DNA of 64,000 bases. Origin: Empedobacter falsenii. GTDB lineage: Bacteria; Bacteroidota; Bacteroidia; Flavobacteriales; Weeksellaceae. Each line of letters begins with the position of its first letter. The stretch's first letter is position 1. The translations under genes were made by a program, and so were the position numbers. Positions 19,832-29,357 of this stretch are shown here, piece after piece. The notes under the pieces were generated by a model. That model did not search any database and was not told where the DNA came from. It saw only the letters and a list, made by a program, of their open reading frames with translations. The DNA lies in contig NZ_CP040908.1 of assembly GCF_013488205.1 (NCBI RefSeq), forward strand, positions 3,597,501-3,661,500. Direction: 5' to 3'.

Positions 19832-21625
19832 TTATTTTCGTAATAATTCTTCGGAAATATTTTGCGTTGCTTCGAAAACTTCTTCTAAATTTTGATGCAA
19901 ACCACCAAAGGCATATTTCGCTTGTCGCGCATTATTCAACAACAATTTCCATTGTTCTACGGCTAATTCGCTTACACCATTTTCAATCAATTTATTTGCA
20001 ATCATCTCGTCAGAAAAATGAGCTAAATCTGTATTTGTTTTTAATAGCGCTGCATTACACAAAATATTTTCTTGTAATTGATAAAAATCTTTTTGGTCTT
20101 CAGCGTTTATTTTTTTCTTCAACTCATCTAATTCAGCAGAAATTTGACTAGAATTTATCGTTGGTTTTTCAACCAAAGTAAACTTTTGGGTTTCTGTTTT
20201 TGGTTGATATGATTCAAAATTATTTTGCTCGTTAAGAGGTTTTATTTTTGGTTCAATTGTTTGTTTTTGTGTCGAATTATTTTTCTTTCTCATCAAAAAT
20301 AAACTTCCGGCACTCAATGCAATTACACCACCAGTTAACCACAACCAACCGCTTTTTCCTTCTTTTACATCATTCGTCATTTCTTCTATTTTATCAGAAA
20401 TTGTCGAATCTGGTGAATTAGATGCCATAGCAGTTGCAGAAGAAGTTTTAGAACCTGAAACAGACAAATTAATCGAATCTGATTTCAAGGTTACATATTT
20501 CTCTTTAACAGGATCGAAATAACTAAATTCTACAGGCGAAATCGTATATTCTCCTCCAAAATTTGGTACAAGAACTGTTTGCTCAGCAACTTTTCCTTTC
20601 ATTCCTGTATCATATGTTTTATATGCATCACGTTTTTTCGGCGCAAATTTTTCTAAATTTTTTGGCGTTGTAATTTCAGGTAAATTAATGGTATTAAAGT
20701 TTCCTGTTCCAATAATTTCGACATCAAAATTTACACTTTCATTGGTAGCAACTTCTTTTTTATCAACCGAAGCATTCATTTTAAATTGACCAACTGCGCC
20801 GCTAAAGTTCTTTGGTTTTCCTTCTTCTGGAAGCGCTTTTGCATTAATCACAACTGGATTACTACGCACTTCTACAGGCTCAGCTCCATACGTTGTTGGC
20901 AAAACGACATCTACCGAAAACGGATCAATTTCTATCTTTCCTGGTTTTTGAGGAAAAACATAATAACGTGCAATTTCTTCAGAGAAATATTGTTTTCCTC
21001 CTACAATTTCTTGCTTGATATTTTCGGGAGAACTTTTAACTATTTTTGGGCTTAATCCATCTAAATTTCCTTGACGAAAGTTTTGTTTACGATTAAGATA
21101 AGATAAATCTTTTACGTATAATTTTACTGATAAACCAACTTGTTCATTCACATAAGGATTCGTTTTCGAAACTTTACTTTGCAGAAAGACTGGTTGAGAA
21201 GTATTACTTCTAAAATTATTGTGCGTCAATCCCGTTCCTTTCACTACAACATCGACAGGTTTCGATGTATAGGTTTTTCCATTAATTACAATCTTAGCAG
21301 CTCCAATGCGGTATTTACCCTCTTTTTCAGCAACAAAAGCAAGGATAATTCCTTCTTCTATCACTCCTTTTCCATTCACATAAGAAACATTTTGCGAGCG
21401 TTGTTCACCTACAATTTGTAATCCATTATGTGGAGGATATTTCATTGGTTGATCAATCGAATAACTATCTGTATTAGATTCGATAAAAAAGCCCACGCTA
21501 AATGCTTCTCCTAAACTGACCTGCGTTTTGTCTGCATCAGATTTAAAAGAAATTTGTTGTGCTAACGCTGTGATAGACGTTAAGGCAAACACTAAAAAGC
21601 TATTTAAAACGCTTGTCGTTGTCAT
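19832..21625 (-). CDS. batD: BatD family protein
   Basis: 597 residues. Signal sequence near the N-terminus (VFALTSITALAQ), then several Ig-like beta domains typical of BatD (ISFKSDADKTQVSLGEAF, VFLQSKVSKTNPYVNEQVGL, KPGKIEIDPFSVDV). A membrane span at about 430-450 (GWLWLTGGVIALSAGSLFLM) is followed by a cytoplasmic helical tail. The start is the ATG overlapping the batC stop (TAATG); a TTG two codons earlier is rejected. It is last in the bat operon, whose proteins are linked to aerotolerance and envelope stress in Bacteroides and Leptospira; the biochemical role is unknown. Confidence 0.9.
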   Translation of the reverse strand: MTTTSVLNSFLVFALTSITALAQQISFKSDADKTQVSLGEAFSVGFFIESNTDSYSIDQPMKYPPHNGLQIVGEQRSQNVSYVNGKGVIEEGIILAFVAEKEGKYRIGAAKIVINGKTYTSKPVDVVVKGTGLTHNNFRSNTSQPVFLQSKVSKTNPYVNEQVGLSVKLYVKDLSYLNRKQNFRQGNLDGLSPKIVKSSPENIKQEIVGGKQYFSEEIARYYVFPQKPGKIEIDPFSVDVVLPTTYGAEPVEVRSNPVVINAKALPEEGKPKNFSGAVGQFKMNASVDKKEVATNESVNFDVEIIGTGNFNTINLPEITTPKNLEKFAPKKRDAYKTYDTGMKGKVAEQTVLVPNFGGEYTISPVEFSYFDPVKEKYVTLKSDSINLSVSGSKTSSATAMASNSPDSTISDKIEEMTNDVKEGKSGWLWLTGGVIALSAGSLFLMRKKNNSTQKQTIEPKIKPLNEQNNFESYQPKTETQKFTLVEKPTINSSQISAELDELKKKINAEDQKDFYQLQENILCNAALLKTNTDLAHFSDEMIANKLIENGVSELAVEQWKLLLNNARQAKYAFGGLHQNLEEVFEATQNISEELLRK

Positions 21626-22482
21626 TACCAATCCTTAGATGTTGTTGTTCGTTGTTTTTCTGCTTTTTGTTGAATAATTTTTCGTTGGGTTTTGGCTTCC
21701 TGATTTTGCAATGCTTTTAGCAAACCGTCTCCCAAATTATTCTTTGCATTATCTTGTTCTTTACCGTCTCCATTATTTCCTTGTTTGATTTCTGGAGATT
21801 GATTATTTCCTTGTCCTTTATTATTTCCATTTTCACCACCAGCTTTCGGATTTCCTCCTTGATTTTGCTGTTTTTGCTGATCAGATTGTTGTTGTTGAGA
21901 TTGATTCTGATTCTGCTTTTGGTTATTTTGGTTTTGCTGATTCTGTTTGTTTTGCTGCTGTTGTTGTTTTTGCTGATTATTTTGATCTTGTTTGTTCTGA
22001 TCTTTATTATCCTTATTATTCTGATCCTTTTGCTTCTCACGTTCTTTTTCTAACATCTTCTTTGCTAATGCATAATTGTAACGTGTAGCATCATCTTTTG
22101 GATCATTTCGTAAGGCTTGTTTGTAATTATCAACAGCATTTTGATAATCTTTTTCCTGCATAAAAGCATTTCCCAAATTGTGATAAGCCAAATGTTTATC
22201 ATTATTCGTTTTAGATACTTCAGCAGAACGTTTGTAATGCGCTATACTTTCTTTGTAGCGTTTTTGTTGAAATAAGGCATTTCCTAAATTGTAATTTGCT
22301 TTGACAGAAGTTGGATCTTCCATGGCAGCTTTCTTGTAGGCAACTTCTGCATTATCAAATTTTCCTTTTTGATAATACTCATTACCTTCAATAATGTAGC
22401 TTTTCGCTTTCGATTGGCTATAACCAAAAACGGATAAAAGCATTATTCCTAAAAATCCTATTTGTTTTAAAAAGTACATCAT
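21625..22482 (-). CDS. batC: BatC, TPR protein with Gln/Asn-rich tail
   Basis: About 285 residues from MMYFLKQIGFLGIMLLSVFG (signal peptide ending GYSQ). Residues about 20-140 contain three or more tetratricopeptide repeats (AKSYIIEGNEYYQKGKFDNA, VKANYNLGNALFQQKRYKES, LAYHNLGNAFMQEKDYQNAV). Residues about 145-260 are a low-complexity Lys/Gln/Asn tract, and a short conserved tail ends in TTTSKDW. Long open frames on the opposite strand and in another phase of the tract are composition artefacts. Its stop overlaps the batD ATG. Confidence 0.9.
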   Translation of the reverse strand: MMYFLKQIGFLGIMLLSVFGYSQSKAKSYIIEGNEYYQKGKFDNAEVAYKKAAMEDPTSVKANYNLGNALFQQKRYKESIAHYKRSAEVSKTNNDKHLAYHNLGNAFMQEKDYQNAVDNYKQALRNDPKDDATRYNYALAKKMLEKEREKQKDQNNKDNKDQNKQDQNNQQKQQQQQNKQNQQNQNNQKQNQNQSQQQQSDQQKQQNQGGNPKAGGENGNNKGQGNNQSPEIKQGNNGDGKEQDNAKNNLGDGLLKALQNQEAKTQRKIIQQKAEKQRTTTSKDW

Positions 22483-22499
22483 TTTACCATACAAACTTA

Positions 22500-23510
22500 C
22501 TATTTCTTTTTGTTAAAAATCTTATATTCAGATGTTAATAATTCCACAAAAAGTAAACAAACCGCAACCGCTAAAAACCACTGATAAACGTGATTCATAT
22601 CTCTTGTTGTAGAGTTAGCAATTTCGTTTTTATCTAATCGGGCTTTATACATTGATAATGCGGATAATGCATCTTGTGTATTATCCAAATGAATGTAAGT
22701 TCCGTTTGTATCTTGTGCCAATTCGCGAAGATTTTTATCTTCTAATTTTGTAATAACTGTAGAACCTGTTTCGTCCTTTTTATAGTCTTCTGCGTAGCCA
22801 TTGTAGTACATCGGAATTGGAGCTCCTTTGTCTGTTCCAACACCAACTGATACAATATGAATTCCGTTATCTTTTGCTATTTTAGAAGCTTGATTAACTG
22901 TATTTTCGTTGTCTTCTCCATCTGAAATTAATACAATTAATTTACTTGTATTCGCCGAACCTTTGAATGTTTTTGCAGCTTCCTGAATCGCATTTAAGTA
23001 ATTTGTTCCTTGGCTCGAAATTAACTCAGTATTAACATTTTGCAAATAACTTTCGATCGCTGCATAATCATTTGTCAATGGAGAAATTGTGTAAGCATTC
23101 GCTGCAAACGCAACCAAAGAAGCTCGATCTCCACCTAATTGATGTAATGTTTCTGTGATTAATTTTGTTGCTTTTTCTAATCGAGAAGGAGCGACATCTT
23201 GTGCATTCATAGAACTTGATAAATCTAACAAGAAAACCATATCAATTCCTTCGCGCTTTACTTGTACATCTCGTTCACCATAAAGTGGGTCCATCAATGC
23301 AATTACCATTAAAAATAAAGCCACACAAAATGCAATGATTTTGAAACCATAACGCTTTGAAGATGTGATTGGAAAAACAAATGGAAACAGTTCTTTATCT
23401 GCAAATGTTTTCTTTACACGTTCGCGCCACTGAAATACTGTTATCGATAGAAAAATAACGACAAACAATAAAATCATCAACCAAATATTATGTAATTCTC
23501 CCCACTGCAT
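22500..23510 (-). CDS. batB: BatB, von Willebrand factor A membrane protein
   Basis: 336 residues with two N-terminal membrane spans (LMILLFVVIFLSITVF, IIAFCVALFLMVIALMDPL), a VWA domain with MIDAS motif DLSSSM and later SDGED, and a C-terminal span (WFLAVAVCLLFVELL). The metal site is complete, so ligand binding is likely. It overlaps batA by 1 nt (TAATG). It belongs to the MoxR-associated Bat system and acts at the inner membrane. Confidence 0.93.
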   Translation of the reverse strand: MQWGELHNIWLMILLFVVIFLSITVFQWRERVKKTFADKELFPFVFPITSSKRYGFKIIAFCVALFLMVIALMDPLYGERDVQVKREGIDMVFLLDLSSSMNAQDVAPSRLEKATKLITETLHQLGGDRASLVAFAANAYTISPLTNDYAAIESYLQNVNTELISSQGTNYLNAIQEAAKTFKGSANTSKLIVLISDGEDNENTVNQASKIAKDNGIHIVSVGVGTDKGAPIPMYYNGYAEDYKKDETGSTVITKLEDKNLRELAQDTNGTYIHLDNTQDALSALSMYKARLDKNEIANSTTRDMNHVYQWFLAVAVCLLFVELLTSEYKIFNKKK

Positions 23511-24526
23511 TAGATTAATTCTTTAAAAACGGTTCTACGTAAAATGGCTTCTAATACCAAAATGATGAATGCAGGCAATAAGAATCGCGCAAACAATTCG
23601 GTATAATTATAATATTTGACTTCGTTAATCTCTGTTTTTTCAAGTTTATCAATTTCGTCATAAATGTTTTTTAGACTTTCATTGTTTGTTGCACGGAAAT
23701 ATAAACCTCCAGTTTTATCTGCAACTTCTTCTAACAGTTTTTCATCAATTTGTACAGGACGCATTTCAAAAACATAATCACCTAACATATCGTAACCAAC
23801 AGGCATAGGCGCCATTCCATTTGTTCCAATACCAATTGTATATACTTTTATTCCTTTCTCTGCTGCAATATCAGCGGCTTGTCTTGGCGAAACATACATC
23901 AAATCTCCAGAAGGATTTACACTTTCAACACCATCTGTAATCAGAATAACGACTTTAGATTTTGCCTTACTATTCTTGAGATGATTGACAGCTGTTGCTA
24001 AACCAACTCCAATTGCTGTTCCATCAGCTAAACTACCTGAATGTAACATTTCGATTTCTTGCGTCAAAACATCACGATCTGTTGTTAATGGAACACGTGT
24101 CAAAGCTTCACCAGAATATTCTACTAAACCAACTCTGTCCGTTTTTCTTCCAAGTGAAAAGTCTTTTGCAACTTCTTTTAACGCTGTTAAACGATCTGGT
24201 TTCAAATCGCGCGCTAACATACTCAACGAAGTATCTACAGTCAATAAAATATCAACTCCTTCATCCGATTTTACTTTTGTCGTAACATCTACATAACGTG
24301 GACGAGCCAAGGCTATAATGCACAAAGCCATTGCGATAATTCGCATCAAAAATAAAAGTGGTTTGTACGTCGCTAACGAACTTTTTGCACCTCCAAATGC
24401 TTTGAGCGAAGGTAATTTTAAGGATGCTTTTTTCTGGCTCGTTTTGCGAATTTCTCTGAAAATAAAGAAAGGCAAAGCAAGCAATAAGAGTAAGATCCAA
24501 GGATTTTGAAACTCAAAATTTAGCAT
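23510..24526 (-). CDS. batA: BatA, von Willebrand factor A membrane protein
   Basis: 338 residues. N-terminal spans at about 10-22 and 60-76, a VWA domain with MIDAS motif DTSLSM and ITDGVES, and a C-terminal span (LFARFLLPAFIILVLEAIL). It is a paralogue of BatB, and pairs of such proteins are standard in bat operons. It follows the 24529 gene by 2 nt. Confidence 0.93.
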   Translation of the reverse strand: MLNFEFQNPWILLLLLALPFFIFREIRKTSQKKASLKLPSLKAFGGAKSSLATYKPLLFLMRIIAMALCIIALARPRYVDVTTKVKSDEGVDILLTVDTSLSMLARDLKPDRLTALKEVAKDFSLGRKTDRVGLVEYSGEALTRVPLTTDRDVLTQEIEMLHSGSLADGTAIGVGLATAVNHLKNSKAKSKVVILITDGVESVNPSGDLMYVSPRQAADIAAEKGIKVYTIGIGTNGMAPMPVGYDMLGDYVFEMRPVQIDEKLLEEVADKTGGLYFRATNNESLKNIYDEIDKLEKTEINEVKYYNYTELFARFLLPAFIILVLEAILRRTVFKELI

Positions 24527-24528
24527 TC

Positions 24529-25494
24529 CTAATTGTTATTAAACTGTTTATATTTTTCTCCCGTCACTTGATCTTTTTTCAAATCTTCATTCTCTGGAAT
24601 TTCTAATGGTTTTACACGATCTACAAATTCATCTACCCAATTTCGGTGCGAAGTATTTGTCGGTTCATCAAACTCTTGTTTTGCGAATTTTACCAAATCA
24701 GCATCGAACAAAAATTGTTTAAATTTTTGTACATCTTCTGGCAAAACATCTGGCTTTGTCGCAACATATTTTACCAAATCATCCGACAAAATTTCTAATG
24801 CCGAAAAGTTATAAATACGTCCTAAATATCTTCTTACAATAAATGATAATTGCGTGTAATATTCTTTTTGTTCACCACGTTTCAAATATTTCTTGGCATC
24901 CAACGCTTTCAGACTTGCTTTCGCTTCGTCATAAGGCGTTTTGTACGAATCTTTGCCAGATAATTTCGATTTTGCTCGAACATATAATACAACCAAAACA
25001 ATTCCAATGATAAATAAAATCAACGCAATAATGCCGTACAACCAATATTTATTCCAATAATCTCCAATAGAATATTCTTCTTCCATTATAGGTTTTATAG
25101 GAAAAATTGCATTTTTCGTTGTGTCTACAGCAATATCCTGAATATCAATTTCGAGTTGTTTTGTTGTTAAATCTTTTCCATTTTTCTTAATGATAAATGA
25201 CGGAATATTAAATTTCCCTGCATCATATCCAGTCAATTCTAAGTGTTGAACAATTTCAGATTTTCCATCCGTTTTTACCGTGTCAATTTTTTGACCTAAA
25301 ACTTCGATGTGATGATTAATTGAATCTGAAATCGTAGGAAAAACAACTTTATCTCCTTCTTTGTAATCAATTTTCAATTCATATTGGATTGGCTCGCCAA
25401 TTTTGATTGTCGTGCGATCCAATTTTGGTGTAATTTCTTGCGCAAACGAAAATTGAAGGATAAAAAAACTTACTAAAAGCAATAAATTCTTCAT
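24529..25494 (-). CDS. Bat-operon membrane protein, unknown
   Basis: 321 residues: signal peptide MKNLLLLVSFFILQFSFAQ, an Ig-like extracytoplasmic region of about 130 residues (LDRTTIKIGEPIQYELKIDY), one membrane span at about 150-172 (WLYGIIALILFIIGIVLVVLY) and a cytoplasmic domain of about 140 residues (DEAKASLKALDAKKYLKRGE). A gene of this layout between DUF58 and batA is common in Bacteroidota. It may anchor or regulate the MoxR/VWA assembly. I cannot name the domain with confidence. Confidence 0.82.
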   Translation of the reverse strand: MKNLLLLVSFFILQFSFAQEITPKLDRTTIKIGEPIQYELKIDYKEGDKVVFPTISDSINHHIEVLGQKIDTVKTDGKSEIVQHLELTGYDAGKFNIPSFIIKKNGKDLTTKQLEIDIQDIAVDTTKNAIFPIKPIMEEEYSIGDYWNKYWLYGIIALILFIIGIVLVVLYVRAKSKLSGKDSYKTPYDEAKASLKALDAKKYLKRGEQKEYYTQLSFIVRRYLGRIYNFSALEILSDDLVKYVATKPDVLPEDVQKFKQFLFDADLVKFAKQEFDEPTNTSHRNWVDEFVDRVKPLEIPENEDLKKDQVTGEKYKQFNNN

Positions 25495-26366
25495 TAGGCT
25501 TTATGACTTTTAAAGTAGTTTAACAATGGGCGAACATAATCTTCGTCGGTACGAATACTGATTGCGCCTGAATGATTTTTTTTGAAAATAGATTGATAAC
25601 GTTGATCTAAATCGCGGTAATATTGCGCATATTGTTGACGCAATTTCTTCGATGAAGTATCAATCAAGCGAATTTCTCCTGTTTCGTTATCTTGCACATG
25701 AACCAAACCTACATCTGGAAAAGATTGCTCTTTTTCATCATAAACTCTAATTCCGGTCACATCATGTTTTTTTGCCACGATTCGCAACGCTTTTTCGTAA
25801 TCAGAAGAATCAATAAAATCTGAAAGAATAAAAACATTTGATTTTCGGCGAACCAAATTCATAAATGTTTCCAATGTCACTGCCAAATCAGTTTTCTTGC
25901 TTTTGGGTTCGTAAGAAACAATTTCTCTTACCAAACGCAACACATGTTGTTTTCCTTTTTTGGGCGGAATAAATTTCTCCACTTGATCCGAATATAATAT
26001 CAAACCAACTTTATCATTATAGGTAATTGCCGAAAAAGCCAAAGTAGCACTCAATTCAGCAATCGTTTCCATTTTAATTTGTTTTCGTGTTCCAAAGTTT
26101 TCAGAATTCGAAACATCAACCAATAAAAACATGGTTAATTCTCGTTCTTCTTCAAAAACTTTTACATAAGGTTCGCTATATCGAGCTGTTTTATTCCAGT
26201 CTATATTACGAACGTCATCACCGTATTGATAAGGACGAATTTCACTAAAAATCATACCTCTTCCTTTGAATGAACTGTGATATTCACCCATAAAAAGGTT
26301 ACTCGCTTTACGCTTGCTTTTTAGCTCAATACGTTTTACACGTTTGATGATTTCTTTTGCATCCAA
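25494..26366 (-). CDS. DUF58 domain protein of the bat operon
   Basis: 290 residues. The DUF58 hallmark GRGMIFSEIRPYQYGDDVRNIDWN is at about 35-60, followed by a VWA-like fold (FLLVDVSNSENFG, VFILSDFIDSSD). No membrane span is seen, so it is probably cytoplasmic and works with MoxR. Start is TTG two codons after an in-frame stop; no ATG is available before the conserved region (VKRIELKSKRKASN). Its stop overlaps the next ATG (TAATG). Confidence 0.9.
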   Translation of the reverse strand: MDAKEIIKRVKRIELKSKRKASNLFMGEYHSSFKGRGMIFSEIRPYQYGDDVRNIDWNKTARYSEPYVKVFEEERELTMFLLVDVSNSENFGTRKQIKMETIAELSATLAFSAITYNDKVGLILYSDQVEKFIPPKKGKQHVLRLVREIVSYEPKSKKTDLAVTLETFMNLVRRKSNVFILSDFIDSSDYEKALRIVAKKHDVTGIRVYDEKEQSFPDVGLVHVQDNETGEIRLIDTSSKKLRQQYAQYYRDLDQRYQSIFKKNHSGAISIRTDEDYVRPLLNYFKSHKA

Positions 26367-26391
26367 AGTTTAAATGATTTTGAATAATGGT

Positions 26392-27375
26392 TTAAGGAAC
26401 TGGAACAACATTAAGAATATTGTCGATAATTTCTTCTGGCGTAACATTTTCTGCTTCTGCTTCGTAGCTAATTCCGATACGGTGACGCAACACATCTTTT
26501 GCCATTGCACGTACATCGTCTGGAATAACATAAGCGCGTTTGCGTAAAAATGCATACACTTTAGAAGCTTGTGCCAAATTGATTGATCCACGAGGTGAAG
26601 AACCAAATGAAATCATTGGAACCAATTTTTCTAATCCAACTTTTTCTGGAAAACGAGTTGCGAAAATAATATCCAAAATATATTTTTCAATTTTTTCGTC
26701 CATGTAAACTTGTTTCACCATTTCGCGTGCATCCAACAATTCTTGAATAGAGATTACTTTCTCAACTTTTGGAAAAGATTGATTAATCGAATTTCTCAAG
26801 ATCAATCGTTCTGCTTCAAATTCTGGATAAGTAATTACAGTTTTCAACATAAAACGGTCAACTTGCGCTTCTGGTAAAGGATAAGTTCCTTCTTGTTCCA
26901 CCGGATTTTGAGTTGCCAAAACCAAGAAAGGTTTTTGTAACGGATACGTTTCATCACCAATCGTTACTTGACGCTCTTGCATCGCTTCTAACAAGGCAGA
27001 TTGTACTTTTGCAGGCGAACGGTTAATCTCATCAGCCAAAACAAAATTCGCAAAGATTGGTCCTTTTTTGATTCTAAAATCGTTTTCTTTTACATTATAA
27101 ATAAGAGTCCCTACAACATCGGCAGGTAACAAATCTGGTGTAAATTGTATACGAGAAAAAGATCCATCAACAGCATCAGATAATGTTTTAATCGCTAATG
27201 TTTTTGCTAATCCAGGAACACCTTCTAATAAAACGTGCCCATTTCCAAGTAATCCGATTAATAGACTTTCAATCATTTTTTCTTGTCCAATAATCGCTTT
27301 ATTGATTTCCGATGTCAACCTTGCAATGCTTTCGCTTTTTGCTTCTATTTGTTGGTTTAGTTGTTGTATATCCAA
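26392..27375 (-). CDS. MoxR family AAA+ ATPase
   Basis: 327-residue cytoplasmic chaperone-like ATPase. Walker A-like GVPGLAKT, Walker B LADEINR, sensor ATQNPVEQEGTYPLPEAQ and SFGSSPRGS are all typical of MoxR. It is first in the bat operon and probably remodels or activates the VWA proteins. TTG at 27375 is the best start: upstream in-frame codons hold no ATG before the stop. A TACTTTTG box at 27496-27489 implies a leader of about 110 nt. Confidence 0.94.
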   Translation of the reverse strand: MDIQQLNQQIEAKSESIARLTSEINKAIIGQEKMIESLLIGLLGNGHVLLEGVPGLAKTLAIKTLSDAVDGSFSRIQFTPDLLPADVVGTLIYNVKENDFRIKKGPIFANFVLADEINRSPAKVQSALLEAMQERQVTIGDETYPLQKPFLVLATQNPVEQEGTYPLPEAQVDRFMLKTVITYPEFEAERLILRNSINQSFPKVEKVISIQELLDAREMVKQVYMDEKIEKYILDIIFATRFPEKVGLEKLVPMISFGSSPRGSINLAQASKVYAFLRKRAYVIPDDVRAMAKDVLRHRIGISYEAEAENVTPEEIIDNILNVVPVP

Positions 27376-27488
27376 AATTTCGTTGAAATTAATGTTTATA
27401 TTATTGATTCAAATTTCCTCTAAAATTAACAAATACAATTGATTTAGAAATTAAAACTTTCATACAATATTGTTAAACTTTGTTAAGA

Positions 27489-27496
27489 CAAAAGTA
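27489..27496 (-). promoter_or_regulatory. Possible bat operon promoter, -7 element
   Basis: TACTTTTG on the minus strand matches TAnnTTTG. No good TTG lies at the usual distance, so confidence is modest. Confidence 0.4.
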
Positions 27497-27655
27497 GTGT
27501 ACCAAACGATTTGATTATTATTTTCAGGAAAATTTTTCCAAGACTTACAAACTATTTATAAACAATAAACGTTTCTAAATAATATTTCTTTAAATCATTA
27601 TACAATAACTATTTAAAGAATATTTATATTTTTACTGAAATTTATTAAAACTATT

Positions 27656-28261
27656 ATGAAAAACTATTTATTATTAATCATTATTGTACTCGGTTCTAAC
27701 ATTTATGCTCAAAAAGAGAAAGTAAAATCTGGTACTGTTGATTTCTTAAAAGGACAATCTAAAATGAAAGTTATTTTTGACTATTCAAATCTAAAAATTA
27801 ATGCAGATAGCATTACAGAAGCAGAATATGTTCAAAAAAAGATTGTTGATCTAAATGGCAAAAATGCTGGAAATGGAGATATTTGGAATGATAAATGGAC
27901 TGGTGCAAAAGAGTCTATATGGGAACCAAAATTTATGGAGTTATTAACTAAATATGGTGCAAAATCTACTGGAATTTCATTCTCTGAAAACGCTACAGAT
28001 GCTCCTTACACAATGATTGTTAAAGTTGATTGGATTTATCCAGGTTGGGATGCATTTGTAATGAAACAAGCTGCAAAAGTATCTACTACTATTACTATTG
28101 TTGATTCTAATAATTTTGAAGATAAAAAATTTGTTATCAATTACAAAGAAGCTCCAGGAACTCAATTCGGTAATAATTATAGTGATGAATCGAGAATTGG
28201 AGAAGGATTCGCAAAAACAGCTAAAACTTTTTCTAAAATGTTAGAGAAAAAAATAAAATAA
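27656..28261 (+). CDS. Exported protein of unknown function
   Basis: 201 residues with signal peptide MKNYLLLIIIVLGSNIYAQ. The mature part contains FLKGQSKMKVIFDYSNLKIN, WEPKFMELLTKYG and a C-terminal basic helix. A similar exported protein type occurs in many Bacteroidota, but I know no function. Single gene with its own terminator, 280 bp from the divergent bat operon. Confidence 0.8.
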   Translation: MKNYLLLIIIVLGSNIYAQKEKVKSGTVDFLKGQSKMKVIFDYSNLKINADSITEAEYVQKKIVDLNGKNAGNGDIWNDKWTGAKESIWEPKFMELLTKYGAKSTGISFSENATDAPYTMIVKVDWIYPGWDAFVMKQAAKVSTTITIVDSNNFEDKKFVINYKEAPGTQFGNNYSDESRIGEGFAKTAKTFSKMLEKKIK

Positions 28262-28280
28262 TCTTTCAAAAAAATATATC

Positions 28281-28308
28281 AAAATCCATTCGAGAAAGAA
28301 TGGATTTT
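28281..28308 (+). terminator. Terminator after the 27656-28261 gene
   Basis: AAAATCCATTC and GAATGGATTTT arms with a 6-nt loop, then a T run. Confidence 0.87.
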
Positions 28309-28494
28309 TTTATTTAATAAATTTGACAATTTTGTTAAAAACTTTAATAAATCCCTGATTTCACCGCTACTTAACACTCGTTTACCTCAATATTTTTGAC
28401 GTCTTTTTTTTGTGTTGCAACTTTGTTTCAAGAAAAATGAAAAGAATATAATTCTAACATTTAGTTGTAATAGTTGTAAACAAAAACATAGATT

Positions 28495-28848
28495 ATGAGA
28501 AAAGCATTTTTATTAGCAAGTATGATGATGGTGATGGCAGTTTCTGCTCAACAAAGACCACAAGGAAATAATCAACAACAAAAGAATAAAGTAGAACATA
28601 CGCAAACAAATTCTGTTGATAGACAACTGAAAAAATTTGATCAATATAATTTAACAACTTCTCAGAAAAAGAAAGTAAAATCTCTGTTAGAAAGTAATTT
28701 ATCAACATCAAATTTCAATAAAAAATTAGAGAAAATCTTGAGTAAAAAACAATATGCTCAATATATAAAAGATCAAAAAAATACATCGAACAAACCAAAT
28801 GTTTCTCAAAAATCTAAATCAACAGATAGTAGAAAAACACATAAATAA
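28495..28848 (+). CDS. Small secreted protein A (tandem paralogue)
   Basis: 117 residues. Signal peptide MRKAFLLASMMMVMAVSAQQ, then a Gln/Asn-rich stretch, then VDRQLKKFDQYNLTTSQKKK and LEKILSKKQYAQYIKDQ. The pattern (helical, LTxxQKKKVKSL, KLEKILxxxQ) resembles small periplasmic Spy/CpxP-like or DUF4890-like proteins, but this is a loose likeness. It is a paralogue of the next gene, sharing signal peptide and core, 24 nt apart. Confidence 0.8.
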   Translation: MRKAFLLASMMMVMAVSAQQRPQGNNQQQKNKVEHTQTNSVDRQLKKFDQYNLTTSQKKKVKSLLESNLSTSNFNKKLEKILSKKQYAQYIKDQKNTSNKPNVSQKSKSTDSRKTHK

Positions 28849-28872
28849 TAAACACAATAAAATTTAAACAAA

Positions 28873-29313
28873 ATGAAAAAAGTATTTTTATTAGCAAGCA
28901 TGATGATGGTAATGACATTATCGGCACAAGAAAGACCACAACAAGGTGAAAAATCTGGAAACAGAAAAGAGCAAAGAGAACACCCAACTGTAGATCAACA
29001 ATTGAAAGAGTTTGATCAATACAATTTGAGTTCTGCTCAAAAGAAAAAAGTAAAATCGTTGTTAGAAAGTAGAGATTCTGACATGAAAAAAGAGTTTACA
29101 AACAGAGACAAAAATTCTACTCAAAAAGTAGAAAGAGGTTCTCGACCAGAAAAAGGTACAAACGATTTTGATACTAAATTAGAGAAAATTTTAGACAAAA
29201 ATCAGTTCAATCAATACAAACAAGATCGTGAAAAACGTATGAAATCTGATAAATTTAGTATGCACAAAAAACGTGATGCGAAAGGAAATAGACCTTCGTC
29301 TAAATGTGCATAA
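28873..29313 (+). CDS. Small secreted protein B (tandem paralogue)
   Basis: 146 residues, starting MKKVFLLASMMMVMTLSAQE. Its core VDQQLKEFDQYNLSSAQKKK and the following VKSLLES nearly repeat protein A. An insert of about 25 charged residues separates this from LEKILDKNQFNQYKQDREKR. The tail is basic and ends in SSKCA. It is probably a recent tandem duplicate that has diverged by insertion. Highly charged and exported; the role is unknown. Confidence 0.8.
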   Translation: MKKVFLLASMMMVMTLSAQERPQQGEKSGNRKEQREHPTVDQQLKEFDQYNLSSAQKKKVKSLLESRDSDMKKEFTNRDKNSTQKVERGSRPEKGTNDFDTKLEKILDKNQFNQYKQDREKRMKSDKFSMHKKRDAKGNRPSSKCA

Positions 29314-29328
29314 AATCATAAAGAATAG

Positions 29329-29357
29329 GGTTAACCTACAAATTTTGTAGGTTAACC
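29329..29357 (+). terminator. Hairpin after the tandem paralogues
   Basis: 14-bp arms GGTTAACCTACAAA / TTTGTAGGTTAACC around one base. The T tract that follows is broken (CTCTATTAATTT), so it may act as a weak terminator or an mRNA 3'-end stabiliser. Confidence 0.6.

Noticed and set aside
21717-22053. Two frames of about 100 codons opposite or shifted within the batC low-complexity tract
   Set aside because: Composition shadows of the Gln/Asn/Lys codon run (repeats of Ile/Leu or Arg/Asn); the batC frame has TPR domains and a signal peptide.
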